A DNA stretch of 64,000 bases from Candidatus Poribacteria bacterium (GTDB lineage Bacteria > Poribacteria > WGA-4E > WGA-3G): positions 1-64,000 of the forward strand of contig JAPPIG010000023.1 of assembly GCA_028820635.1 (NCBI GenBank), given 5' to 3'. Position numbers and translations under genes: made by a program. This document shows, piece by piece, positions 35,846 through 44,153 of the stretch. The notes beneath the pieces are model-generated. The model was not told the origin of the DNA. It saw only the letters and a program-made list of their open reading frames with translations, and did no database searches. Positions within the stretch are counted from its first letter, which is position 1; every line of letters begins with the position of its first letter.

Positions 35846-37028
35846 TCAAAACTATTTCAACTGTATAATCTTTAACTCGTTTTGCATTTGCAAAAACTAT
35901 TGCTTCACCAAACAATCCACAGCAGAAAATCAAAATTCCGGTATTTATCAAAATAGGACTAACGTTTGGAAAACCTATTGTTAAAATACCACCCAATGCT
36001 GTTAACAGAGTGCCAAAGGGACCAAAATATCGAATAGGGCGTCTTGCACAACGATATATAAAAAAAGGCGCGAGTGGGCTTAAATCAGCGGCTTCCCGTT
36101 GTGCCTTGGAAATTGACCAGCTTGTTATTAAACTAATTCCCATCAGCGATATCCCCATGCCAATGCAACTAAGGGCAGCAATTATGGCAACATTAATAAG
36201 AAGAAACCCGATAATGAAGAAAGGAAGGCTTAGAAACGCCGCGATACGATAAACATGGAATTTCGGGTTAATTTCGTTGTCATAGGATTTTTGCGTAAGA
36301 GAATTACCATTCGGATTGGACTGTCGCGCGAAAATTGAAAGAATTAACTTAAATGCTAAAATATCCAGTATGACGCGCCAGATTCTACTGAGACCATATT
36401 TGCTTGTACCAAAACGGCGAGGGTGATGTTTGACGACCATTTCTGCGATGCGCGCGCCTACGACCTTAGACATGGCTGGAATGAACCGATGCATTTCTCC
36501 ATAAAGCGGCACCTGTTTGATAATCTCAGCTCGATATGCTTTAAGTGAACAACCGTTGTCATGGATAGCAACACCCGTCACCTTACTAATTATCCAATTG
36601 GCAGCCACAGAAGGGACTCGCCTTGTCCAGAATTTGTCTTGGCGTTCTCTTCGCCATCCACACACCAAATCATAATCTTCGTCAAGTTTCTCAAGCAATT
36701 GCGGAATATCGGCAGGGTCATTTTGTAGGTCACCATCCATGCTTATAATCCGCTCACCTTGGGCAAATTCAAAACCTGCTGCCATCGCAGCTGTTTGACC
36801 AGCGTTCTCTTGGAATCGGATCACGACTAAATGGTGTTCCTGATTACGCAATTCTGATAGCACTTCAAAGGTGTTATCTTGACTCCCGTCGTCAACAAAA
36901 AGCACTTCATAAGTTCTGCCAATAGCCTCACATACCGTCCGAATTTTTTCATATAGTGGCCGGACATTCTCCTCCTCGTTGTACACCGGGACAACAATTG
37001 ATAGATATGGTTTTTGTGTAGCGTTCAA
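35805..37028 (-). CDS. Family 2 glycosyltransferase, GtrB/DPM1-like
   Basis: 407 residues. A GT-A domain (SIVVPVYNEEENVRPLY, EVLFVDDGSQDNT, QENAGQTAAMAAGF) has the metal site DGDLQNDP and the RERQDKFWTRRVPS region seen in polyisoprenyl-phosphate sugar transferases. The C-terminal half contains membrane segments (FLSLPFFIIGFLLINVAIIAAL, GTLLTALGGILTIGF, ILINTGILIFCCGLFGEAIVF). It probably attaches a sugar to undecaprenyl phosphate. Next to the RmlA-like gene (2 bases) and overlapping the class V aminotransferase, so likely one operon for surface polysaccharide or lipid sugar. Confidence 0.8.
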   Translation of the reverse strand: MNATQKPYLSIVVPVYNEEENVRPLYEKIRTVCEAIGRTYEVLFVDDGSQDNTFEVLSELRNQEHHLVVIRFQENAGQTAAMAAGFEFAQGERIISMDGDLQNDPADIPQLLEKLDEDYDLVCGWRRERQDKFWTRRVPSVAANWIISKVTGVAIHDNGCSLKAYRAEIIKQVPLYGEMHRFIPAMSKVVGARIAEMVVKHHPRRFGTSKYGLSRIWRVILDILAFKLILSIFARQSNPNGNSLTQKSYDNEINPKFHVYRIAAFLSLPFFIIGFLLINVAIIAALSCIGMGISLMGISLITSWSISKAQREAADLSPLAPFFIYRCARRPIRYFGPFGTLLTALGGILTIGFPNVSPILINTGILIFCCGLFGEAIVFANAKRVKDYTVEIVLNAREDVKRIENVL

Positions 37029-37030
37029 TG

Positions 37031-37774
37031 CTACTCCTTCCGATTCAAAAGAATTTGATGTGCTTTCGTTAGGGAATCAAAAGTCCCTGCATCAATCCAT
37101 TCACCTTGTAATAAACTATGTTCAAGTTGTCCTCGTTCAATATAGACATTATTAACCGAAGTAATCTCGTATTCCCCGCGTGCTGAAGGTTCAATTGTCC
37201 GAATAACATCAAATACTAATGAATCATAAAAATAGACACCTACTACAGCATAATCGCTTTCGGGTTGTCTTGGTTTCTCGTCAATTCTCACGACTTGGTC
37301 ACCATTCAAGGTCGCTACCCCGTATCGTTCAGGATCATCAACTTTTTTGAGCAAAACGCGAGCACCCGCTTGTTGTGCCTCAAAATCAGAAACGACTTGT
37401 TGAATTGAGGACTCAAAAATGTTGTCGCCAAGTAAGACAACTATTCTACCGTCAGCAGCAAAACCTTCGGCTAAAGCAAGCGCATTCGCAATACCCTTAG
37501 CCTCTTCCTGCACCCGATAGGTGAATTCACAACCGAACTCTTTGCCGCTCCCTAACACGTTCACAAAATCTCCGACGTAAGATGGATTCGTAACAATAAG
37601 AATTTCGGTAATTCCTGCTTCTGTTAGTTGCCTGACTCCGTGAAAAATCATCGGCTCATTGCCAACAGGTAAAAGATGTTTACTGGTAACCTTAGTAAGT
37701 GGATATAAGCGGGTACCCAAACCTCCCGCGAGAATTACGCCTCTAAGCATCGCTTCTTTTATGGTTTTCGGCAT
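37031..37774 (-). CDS. Sugar-1-phosphate nucleotidyltransferase (RmlA-like)
   Basis: 247 residues. GVILAGGLGTRLYPLTKVTSKHLLPVGNEPMI, with the catalytic Arg and Lys, and VVLLGDNIFESS (metal Asp) are intact. EYEITSVNNVYIERGQL and EGWIDAGTFDSLTKAHQ-type ends (here EWIDAGTFDSL) match glucose-1-phosphate thymidylyltransferases. It is shorter than the standard ~290 residues, like archaeal or long-branch RmlA types. It supplies an NDP-sugar, probably to the GT2 next door. A start eight codons later (MLRGVILAGG) is also possible. Confidence 0.85.
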   Translation of the reverse strand: MPKTIKEAMLRGVILAGGLGTRLYPLTKVTSKHLLPVGNEPMIFHGVRQLTEAGITEILIVTNPSYVGDFVNVLGSGKEFGCEFTYRVQEEAKGIANALALAEGFAADGRIVVLLGDNIFESSIQQVVSDFEAQQAGARVLLKKVDDPERYGVATLNGDQVVRIDEKPRQPESDYAVVGVYFYDSLVFDVIRTIEPSARGEYEITSVNNVYIERGQLEHSLLQGEWIDAGTFDSLTKAHQILLNRKE

Positions 37775-37831
37775 CAGTCAGTTTCTAACAAATTCATCGG
37801 GTAATATCGTTAGAACCTCTTATGCTTGAAA

Positions 37832-38734
37832 TTACGAGTTTTTTCCGCGTCCAGGGAATGTTAATTCTGCGACACCAGACTTATCCAACTCACCTAATCC
37901 CAGTTCTATCATACGATCATACTGCTCTTTTGTAGCTTGTGCCAGTGGAAGCGCAATGCCCGCATCATTCGCAAGGTCAAGCGCGATACCCGAATCCTTA
38001 GAGGCATGCGCGGCCGAAAAATAACATTCATGATCGCGTATCTGCATATCCTCTCCATCTGTTTCTAAAACACGAGAGTTTGCACCCGTTTGAGCAAAAA
38101 CTTCCTGCAACATCTCCAGATCCAAACCAAGTGCAGCACCCAACCCAAGCCCTTCTGCAAGACCAGCGGTGTTGATGTTCATCACCATGTTGACTAATGC
38201 TTTTACTTGTGCAGCCTTTCCTGCTTCACCGATATAACGGAGGGAAACACTCATTGAATCCAAAATTACACGCGCCTTATCAAAAGTAGCCTTTTTGCCA
38301 CCACACATTAAATAAAGTGTACCTTCTCGCGCTTGTGTAATGCTACTCGCCATACAGCCTTCAAGACTTTCTGCCCCATGTTTTTCCGCGAGGTTCTCAA
38401 CATCTACATGAGCTTGTGGACTGATCGTGGCACAATTGATAAAAACTGTGCCAGACGCACCTTTGAGCAAACTATCATCCGCATCATCAGAATATATCTG
38501 CCGCATTGAATCGTCATCTGTAACTACTGTAATAATGTAATCGGCAAGTTCAGTAACTTGTGCTAATTTATCTACAGCCGTAGTGTCAAGTTCCGATGCT
38601 AATTCCTGAGCACGTTCACCTGCAGCATCGTAAACAGCAACTACTTTGAACCCTTCGTCATTAAGATGTCGAGCAATGTTCGCCCCCATCCTGCCCACAC
38701 CTACAACGCCAATTTTATAATCTGCGTTTGCCAT
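37832..38734 (-). CDS. NAD-binding beta-hydroxyacid dehydrogenase (3-hydroxyisobutyrate dehydrogenase family)
   Basis: 300 residues. The Rossmann motif is KIGVVGVGRMGANIARHL. FINCATISPQAHVDVENLAEKHG and EGCMASSITQAREGTLYLMCGG follow. The catalytic Lys is in GEAGKAAQVKALVNMVMN. Substrate is a beta-hydroxy acid such as tartronate semialdehyde or hydroxyisobutyrate in relatives; it cannot be chosen here. It lies 57 bases upstream of the RmlA gene on the same strand. Confidence 0.8.
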   Translation of the reverse strand: MANADYKIGVVGVGRMGANIARHLNDEGFKVVAVYDAAGERAQELASELDTTAVDKLAQVTELADYIITVVTDDDSMRQIYSDDADDSLLKGASGTVFINCATISPQAHVDVENLAEKHGAESLEGCMASSITQAREGTLYLMCGGKKATFDKARVILDSMSVSLRYIGEAGKAAQVKALVNMVMNINTAGLAEGLGLGAALGLDLEMLQEVFAQTGANSRVLETDGEDMQIRDHECYFSAAHASKDSGIALDLANDAGIALPLAQATKEQYDRMIELGLGELDKSGVAELTFPGRGKNS

Positions 38735-38850
38735 ATTTGCCTCCCTACTCTAATCAAAATTCACAAAAGGAAATACAATCTACTATAAGTTTGTTATTAG
38801 ATTATTGTATAAATTTTACTCTGATTTGTCAACAGGTTTTCTTGAAAAGG

Positions 38851-39105
38851 CAGGGTTATTTAGTTTTCAGTTTTCAGTTTTTCTGTTCATTTTATTGCAA
38901 ACGTTAATATTTATAGTCGCATTGTAGGTCGGATAGAGTTTACGAAACCCGACATGATTGCCCTGTGACACAAAAATTGTCGGGTTTCGCTGCGCTCTAC
39001 CCGCTGAATCATGTAGAATGCCAAAAGCGCATTCTACCAAGGCATTCATAGCGTTGATTTACTCCAACAAAAAAAGAGTATTCATGCCAAAAACTTTACA
39101 CACCC
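38851..39105. mobile_element. MITE family 1, copy B, truncated and fused to an ISKra4-type end
   Basis: Starts with CAGGGTTATTTAGTTTT at 38851 and follows the interior of copies A and C (TTGCAAACGTTAATATTTAT, GTCGGGTTTC) to about 39060. The right end of the family is missing. Instead 39061-39105 ends in AAAACTTTACACACCC, the end of the IS at 28407, with the same inner sequence as the element at 7436. No clear target duplication. It fills half of the 544-base gap 38735-39278; the rest is AT-rich with a strong promoter. Confidence 0.75.
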
Positions 39106-39169
39106 TTGATGAAAAGTAAACAATAGATTTTCCCATTTTTTCTAAAATAAATAATACAAAACTTTTTTC

Positions 39170-39197
39170 TTGACAATTTTTGTATTTTTGTTATACT
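39170..39197 (+). promoter_or_regulatory. Strong promoter for the TPR lipoprotein gene
   Basis: TTGACA (39170-39175) and TATACT (39192-39197) with a 16-base spacer in an AT-rich stretch, 82 bases before the ATG. Confidence 0.7.
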
Positions 39198-39278
39198 AAA
39201 AACATAAATCAAAACCAGTAAATCTTATCAATTTACTGGCAGGTTTTCATTATTTTATTCTGAGGAGGATTAGCAACG

Positions 39279-40682
39279 ATGACCCGTTTCACACCAGATT
39301 TCGCTCTAAGAATAGATCGAAACTACCTTTTTATTATCATACTTGTCCTGTTTGTGGTACCACATATTGGGTGCATAGGAGGGGTTGACATCGTACCATT
39401 GAGTGCGAAAATCCAAAATGCTGATAACGCATTTGAAGAGGCAGAAGCTGTTTCTACCCGATCAGATGACCCAGAAGAGAAACAGGAAGCACGGGCCAGG
39501 CAGCAAAAAGCTTATGATAGAGCGATGTCCCTTTATCTTGAAGTCATTGCAAAAGATGCTAAAGCAAAATATGCCCAGCGTGCACACTATCAAATTGCAA
39601 GAATTTACAAGAAGCATTATGAATGGGATAAAGCGAATGAACATTATCAAGCAATTGTTGAACTTGACCCAACAGGATACTACGCAAGTGAAGCAAAGAG
39701 TGGTATCGCAAGTATTCGTAAGAATCGTCAACTAATTAAAGATGAATTAGCAAATTATCAAAACTACAAAGCCATCTATGACACTGAACCGACTGATGAA
39801 ACCTATGCTATAGCCGCAAACTCGCTCTACAAGGTGGCACAGGCGTATGAAGCATTAGAAAATTTCCCTGAAGCCATTGCTACTTTTGAAAGATTGGTTG
39901 AAGAATTTCCCAATCATGACAAAGCTGTACAATCCCAATATCAGGTTGGAAACATCTATTTTTACAAATTGTATGATTATACCAATTCTGGTGGTTGGGG
40001 TGCTTTTGTAGCAGTCGCGGAAAAATTTCCTGATACTTACGAGGCTGGGCAGGTTAAAAATGAATTGAATAAGACTAAAGACATCTTGACTGAAATCAAA
40101 CAATATCAAGATGAAATTCAGCGAAACAAGAGGAAAACAGCAGTCGAATATGAAAAACTTGGAAGGTATGTGCTGCCATCAGAAAAATGGTTGATGGGAA
40201 AAACCGACCTCGTTGTTCAGAGTTATCAACAAATTGCCAATAACTGGGAAAAACTCCGTAACTATCCGAACGCTATTGAAACATATAAGGTGTTAATTCG
40301 CGATCTTTCACATAAAAAGTACGCGGTTGCCGATGCTTTTTACCAAGTCGGTTCACTCTACCAGCAAAGCGCTGAGTATGAACGCGCCATTCAAGCTTTT
40401 GATGACCTGCTTGAAAATGCACCAGAATCCACATGGCGGAATGAATCTGTATATCAACAGGCAGTCTGCTATCGTTCTATCCGTGAATTTGGTGCCGCTT
40501 ATAAAGGGTTCAAAACATATATTAGTCTCGCAAAAGGCGATCGCCCTTATCTTCGAGAGGCTGAACAGATCATACGCCAGTACGAGCTTGATCAAGACCA
40601 AGATGGCTACTTGTTCTATCAAGAACTTGAAAACGGTACCTCTGATCAAGATCCGAACTCACAACCTGGCGCAGGAAACTAA
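39279..40682 (+). CDS. TPR-repeat lipoprotein with a thrombospondin type 3-like tail
   Basis: 467 residues. A signal (NYLFIIILVLFVVPHIGC) ends in a probable lipidated Cys32. Several tetratricopeptide repeats follow: AQRAHYQIARIYKKHYEWDKANEHYQAIVELDPTGYYASEAKSG, SLYKVAQAYEALENFPEAIATFERLVEEFPNHDKAVQSQYQVGNIYFYKL, and AVADAFYQVGSLYQQSAEYERAIQAFDDLLENAPESTW. The last ~25 residues, DQDQDGYLFYQELENGTSDQDPNSQP, look like a calcium-binding TSP3 repeat. It resembles BamD/YbgF-like assembly factors in fold but is longer. Start supported by GAGGAGG nearby. Confidence 0.75.
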   Translation: MTRFTPDFALRIDRNYLFIIILVLFVVPHIGCIGGVDIVPLSAKIQNADNAFEEAEAVSTRSDDPEEKQEARARQQKAYDRAMSLYLEVIAKDAKAKYAQRAHYQIARIYKKHYEWDKANEHYQAIVELDPTGYYASEAKSGIASIRKNRQLIKDELANYQNYKAIYDTEPTDETYAIAANSLYKVAQAYEALENFPEAIATFERLVEEFPNHDKAVQSQYQVGNIYFYKLYDYTNSGGWGAFVAVAEKFPDTYEAGQVKNELNKTKDILTEIKQYQDEIQRNKRKTAVEYEKLGRYVLPSEKWLMGKTDLVVQSYQQIANNWEKLRNYPNAIETYKVLIRDLSHKKYAVADAFYQVGSLYQQSAEYERAIQAFDDLLENAPESTWRNESVYQQAVCYRSIREFGAAYKGFKTYISLAKGDRPYLREAEQIIRQYELDQDQDGYLFYQELENGTSDQDPNSQPGAGN

Positions 40683-40750
40683 GGGTTTTGGCGGTTTAAA
40701 TTTCTGATAGGTGGGTTGAAAGAAAGCAATCGTCATTCATAGCCGCGGTA

Positions 40751-40964
40751 GGTGCGGTTTTCATGAAGATTAATTTTTTAATTCGGTAATTTTCTATCTG
40801 TATCTGCACAGGCAGGTGTGTCCCCTGCTGGCGAGGCGGGGAATGCCTAAATGGCATTCATACCCGGTGAATACCAAAAAGGTATTCATACCGTTGATTT
40901 CTTGATTTCTTCCTAACCTCGCCAAATTACCGATTTATTTTCTTAAACTTCATCTAACCGCACC
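40751..40964. repeat. Foldback element with ~41-base imperfect inverted arms
   Basis: GGTGCGGTTTTCATGAAG at the left (40751 on) is inverted at the right (complement of 40924-40964 begins GGTGCGGTTAGATGAAG), and both arms end in CGGTAATTT. Inside are GGAATGCC/GGCATTC and GAATACC/GGTATTC hairpins. No gene lies between 40683 and 41074. Confidence 0.6.
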
Positions 40965-41074
40965 GATCCAAAAAATAGTTTATGCGAAACTCACGTTTTC
41001 TTCCTAAATCCACCTATAAATTAAAACAGCACGAAGTTAAATCTACCGTGGCATAAATGCAGTAGACGTGTTTG

Positions 41075-41896
41075 TCATATAAACAAGTGAACACGGGAGT
41101 GTTCAGAAGTTGGCAACTTTTTGAAAACTTCTTGCCTGATTAACTCAGGTGTGTAACGGCGTGAAAAGTGATTTAGAACAATATACTCACTTTCAAAATG
41201 TTCTAACAGAGTTGGCAACATATCTAAATGCAAATGTTTCGTCTTCTTAGCTCGTTCACGATGCTCGGGTGTAATAAAAGTGCATTCACAAATTAAAAGT
41301 TTGCACTGCTTTAGCAATGGATGTGCATCAAGCGAAATGCCTCGTGTATCACCTAAATATGCTACCAACGGTAACTGTACTTCTTTTGTTATTTCAACCC
41401 CTGAAAGCTTGAGTGTCACGATTTCTCTTCCTGATAAATCGCGGTATTCAGGCTTCAGTTTTTTGCGAACTTCACAAATCAGATAGGAAACAGCAGGGAC
41501 ACTATGGTTCCCTGGCAAAATGTGAGCAATTAAATTTCGCCGAAACGGAAAAGAATCGCCTGCTTCTACTGGTGTAATCTGATAATTCCAATCCCGAGCT
41601 GTGTCTAACGCAGAAATCCTATCAAGGATATTCTTTAATTGTTTGAACCCGCTCAACGGAACGTAGATATTTCCAGGCGGCATACCGGCAAGCCAACGTT
41701 GACTTATATAGATCGGTAACCCAAAATAGTGGTCAAGGTGAAAATGTGAAATAAAAACATGGTTAGTCCCAATAAAATGCATCGGGCACCTACCCAGATC
41801 AAAAATCAGATCAAGTTCCTTTATCCTAATGTAAGTCGCTACAGCTGAACTTGATTTTCCTTCAAGTTTCCAGTTTCCACATTGTAACAATGGCAT
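41075..41896 (-). CDS. Ribonuclease Z-like metallo-beta-lactamase protein
   Basis: 273 residues. The zinc motif HFHLDH is at 51-56 inside FISHFHLDHYFGLP. Further ligands appear in PGNHSVPAVSYL, YLGDTRG and LNHFSRRYT, in the order found in tRNase Z proteins. The N-terminal SSAVATYIRIKELDLIFDLG is the standard lead-in. The usual exosite arm for tRNA binding is reduced. It may mature tRNA 3' ends, or belong to the broader RNase Z-like hydrolase group. Divergent from the phosphorylase at 41947. Confidence 0.75.
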   Translation of the reverse strand: MPLLQCGNWKLEGKSSSAVATYIRIKELDLIFDLGRCPMHFIGTNHVFISHFHLDHYFGLPIYISQRWLAGMPPGNIYVPLSGFKQLKNILDRISALDTARDWNYQITPVEAGDSFPFRRNLIAHILPGNHSVPAVSYLICEVRKKLKPEYRDLSGREIVTLKLSGVEITKEVQLPLVAYLGDTRGISLDAHPLLKQCKLLICECTFITPEHRERAKKTKHLHLDMLPTLLEHFESEYIVLNHFSRRYTPELIRQEVFKKLPTSEHSRVHLFI

Positions 41897-41946
41897 AGTA
41901 AATTAAAAATGAATTTCGTTGCTTTCCCTTTGGAGAATAGAAATAT

Positions 41947-42810
41947 ATGTATGTCAAAATCGGTATAATTGGCGGTAGTGGCTTCTATCAGATAGAAGGC
42001 TTAACCGACATTGAAACAATTGAAATTGATACCCCTTTTGGAAAACCAAGTGATAACCTGATTTACGGTAATCTTGATGGGCAACCAGTGGTTTTTCTGC
42101 CACGTCATGGTGTTGGACACCCACTTCTTCCCTCTGATATTAATGTCCGTGCCAATATTTTCGCCCTAAAATCGTTAGGTGTAGAATGGCTAATCTCCGT
42201 TAGCGCTGTAGGTAGCCTCAAACAAGAGATTGAACCACGCCACTTTGTTGTGCCGGATCAACTCTACGATCACACAAAAAACCGTGAATCAACTTTTTTT
42301 GGTGACGGTATTGCCTCCCATATTAGTCTTGCACACCCGTTCTGCTCTCATCTAAGTACACTATTATATTCAGCAGCAACAGAAGTCGGTGCGACCGTTC
42401 ACAATGGCGGCACCTACATCTGTATGGAGGGACCGGCGTTTTCTACACAAGCAGAATCTAATGTTTACCGACATCTCGGTTTTGACATTATCGGCATGAC
42501 CGCAGCACCGGAAGCAAAACTGGCGCGCGAAGCAGAAATCTGTTACGCAGTCTTGGCATGTTCTACCGACTACGACTGCTGGCATCCAGAACACGATAAC
42601 GTTACCACTGAGATGATTCTGGATAACCTCCGATCCAATGTAGAGATTTCCAAACAGATAGTAAAAAATTTGGTCTCCAAAATTCCAGATAAACAACGGA
42701 ATTGTTATTGTGCCAATGCCCTTCAATATGCTATCGCTACGCAACCGGACAAGATTCCGATCACTAAACGACATGAGTTAAAACTTCTATTGGACAAGTA
42801 CCTCACGTAA
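41947..42810 (+). CDS. mtnP: S-methyl-5'-thioadenosine phosphorylase family protein
   Basis: 287 residues. The phosphate-binding GIIGGSGFY, TPFGKPSDNLIYG, LPRHGVGHPLLPSDINVRANI, GGTYICMEGPAFSTQAES and IIGMTAAPEAKLAREAEICYAVLACSTDYDCW are the signature set of MTAP/PNP-like phosphorylases. It cleaves methylthioadenosine (or related nucleosides) with phosphate to recover adenine. GGAGAA lies before the ATG. Its 3' end overlaps the convergent aminotransferase by 24 bases. Confidence 0.88.
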   Translation: MYVKIGIIGGSGFYQIEGLTDIETIEIDTPFGKPSDNLIYGNLDGQPVVFLPRHGVGHPLLPSDINVRANIFALKSLGVEWLISVSAVGSLKQEIEPRHFVVPDQLYDHTKNRESTFFGDGIASHISLAHPFCSHLSTLLYSAATEVGATVHNGGTYICMEGPAFSTQAESNVYRHLGFDIIGMTAAPEAKLAREAEICYAVLACSTDYDCWHPEHDNVTTEMILDNLRSNVEISKQIVKNLVSKIPDKQRNCYCANALQYAIATQPDKIPITKRHELKLLLDKYLT

Positions 42811-44130
42811 CGTGTTGAAAATTTGATCTGCTTCTGATTCATTAAGGATAAGAGGTGGCGCAATATAAATGATGTTCTCTGGTTCGTCAACTGCATGTCC
42901 GATTTTCCCAACAATAACGCCATTTTCTCTCAATTGCCCAACAATTTGGTTCGTTTTTGCAGTTTCAAGATGTGCGCCATCGGTTTGAATGAGTTCTACA
43001 GCAAGCATCAAACCTTTGCCTCGCACATCGCCGACAATAGGTAATGATTCCAAAGTCTTTAGTTTTTCAAGGAGATAACTTCCTACCTTTTCAGAATTTT
43101 CCCAGAGACGTTCTGATTGCAAAATTTTCAGGTTCGCCACACCAGCAGCACACGCAACAGGATGTCCCCCATAGGTACAAACTTGAGAAAATTCCCGATT
43201 TTCATCAGAATCCCCAAGGAATGTGTTGAACACAGAAGTTGATGCAACACATGCACCGAGCGGAATATAACCACTTGTCAATCCCTTAGCAAGCGTGATA
43301 AGGTCAGGTTGGATGTCCCAATGCTCACAAGCAAACATCTTTCCTGTTCGTCCAAAACCTGTAATCACTTCATCAAGAATAAGCAACAAACCGTAATCAT
43401 CACAGATTTTTCGTAATTTAGAAAAGTAATCATCAGATGGCACAATTACACCACCACCACCGATAATAGGTTCTGCTATCACAGCAATCACGGTTTCGGG
43501 TCCTTCCGACTGAATTATCCGTTCAATATCGTTTACGCACGCATCATTGCACGATTTTTCATCTAATCCGAGTGGACAACGATAGCAATAGGGTGGATGT
43601 GCATGATGGAATCCAGGTGCCAGCGGTTCAAACGCTTTTCGTCTTCGTGCCTGTCCTGTTGCTGACATAGCACCATAAGTAAATCCGTGATAACCGCGAT
43701 ATCGACTTATTATCTTGTAGCGATTTTCTCCAGGATAGGTTTGTCTACCGTACTGACGCGCAATTTTAATTGCAGTTTCATTTGCTTCGGAACCGCTGTT
43801 GCAAAAATACACATGGTTCAAATCGCCGGGAAGACATTCCGCCAACTGTTCTGCTAATTCAGTCGCTGGGACATTAATTTGAGAGTGTGGATAATAACAC
43901 AATTCCTGTATTTGTGCATAGACCGTATCTGCAATTTCTTGTCTGCCGTACCCGACATTGACATTCCACAGTGCCGAATACGCATCTAAATATTCATTTC
44001 CCTCTGCATCTACCAAAGTTGTACCTTGTGCCGACTTAAAAACCAACAAATCCGTTTCGTCAAGCCGTTGGTGTTGAAACAGTGGATGCCACACATGTGC
44101 CTTATCAATTTCTTTATAATTTGCTGCCAT
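42787..44130 (-). CDS. Class III PLP-dependent aminotransferase
   Basis: 447 residues. NSGSEANETAIKIARQYG, ISRYRGYHGFTYGAMSATGQ, ILDEVITGFGRTGKMFACEHW and the lysine in LAKGLTSGYIPLGA are class III signatures. The N-terminal HVWHPLFQH resembles taurine- or beta-alanine-pyruvate aminotransferases and BioA. An unusual four-Cys insertion CYRCPLGLDEKSCNDAC near residue 180 is seen in some members. The amino donor cannot be fixed. It is downstream of argS (23 bases) and probably cotranscribed. Confidence 0.8.
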   Translation of the reverse strand: MAANYKEIDKAHVWHPLFQHQRLDETDLLVFKSAQGTTLVDAEGNEYLDAYSALWNVNVGYGRQEIADTVYAQIQELCYYPHSQINVPATELAEQLAECLPGDLNHVYFCNSGSEANETAIKIARQYGRQTYPGENRYKIISRYRGYHGFTYGAMSATGQARRRKAFEPLAPGFHHAHPPYCYRCPLGLDEKSCNDACVNDIERIIQSEGPETVIAVIAEPIIGGGGVIVPSDDYFSKLRKICDDYGLLLILDEVITGFGRTGKMFACEHWDIQPDLITLAKGLTSGYIPLGACVASTSVFNTFLGDSDENREFSQVCTYGGHPVACAAGVANLKILQSERLWENSEKVGSYLLEKLKTLESLPIVGDVRGKGLMLAVELIQTDGAHLETAKTNQIVGQLRENGVIVGKIGHAVDEPENIIYIAPPLILNESEADQIFNTLREVLVQ

Positions 44131-44153
44131 TTATGGAAAATCTCCGTTAAAAT

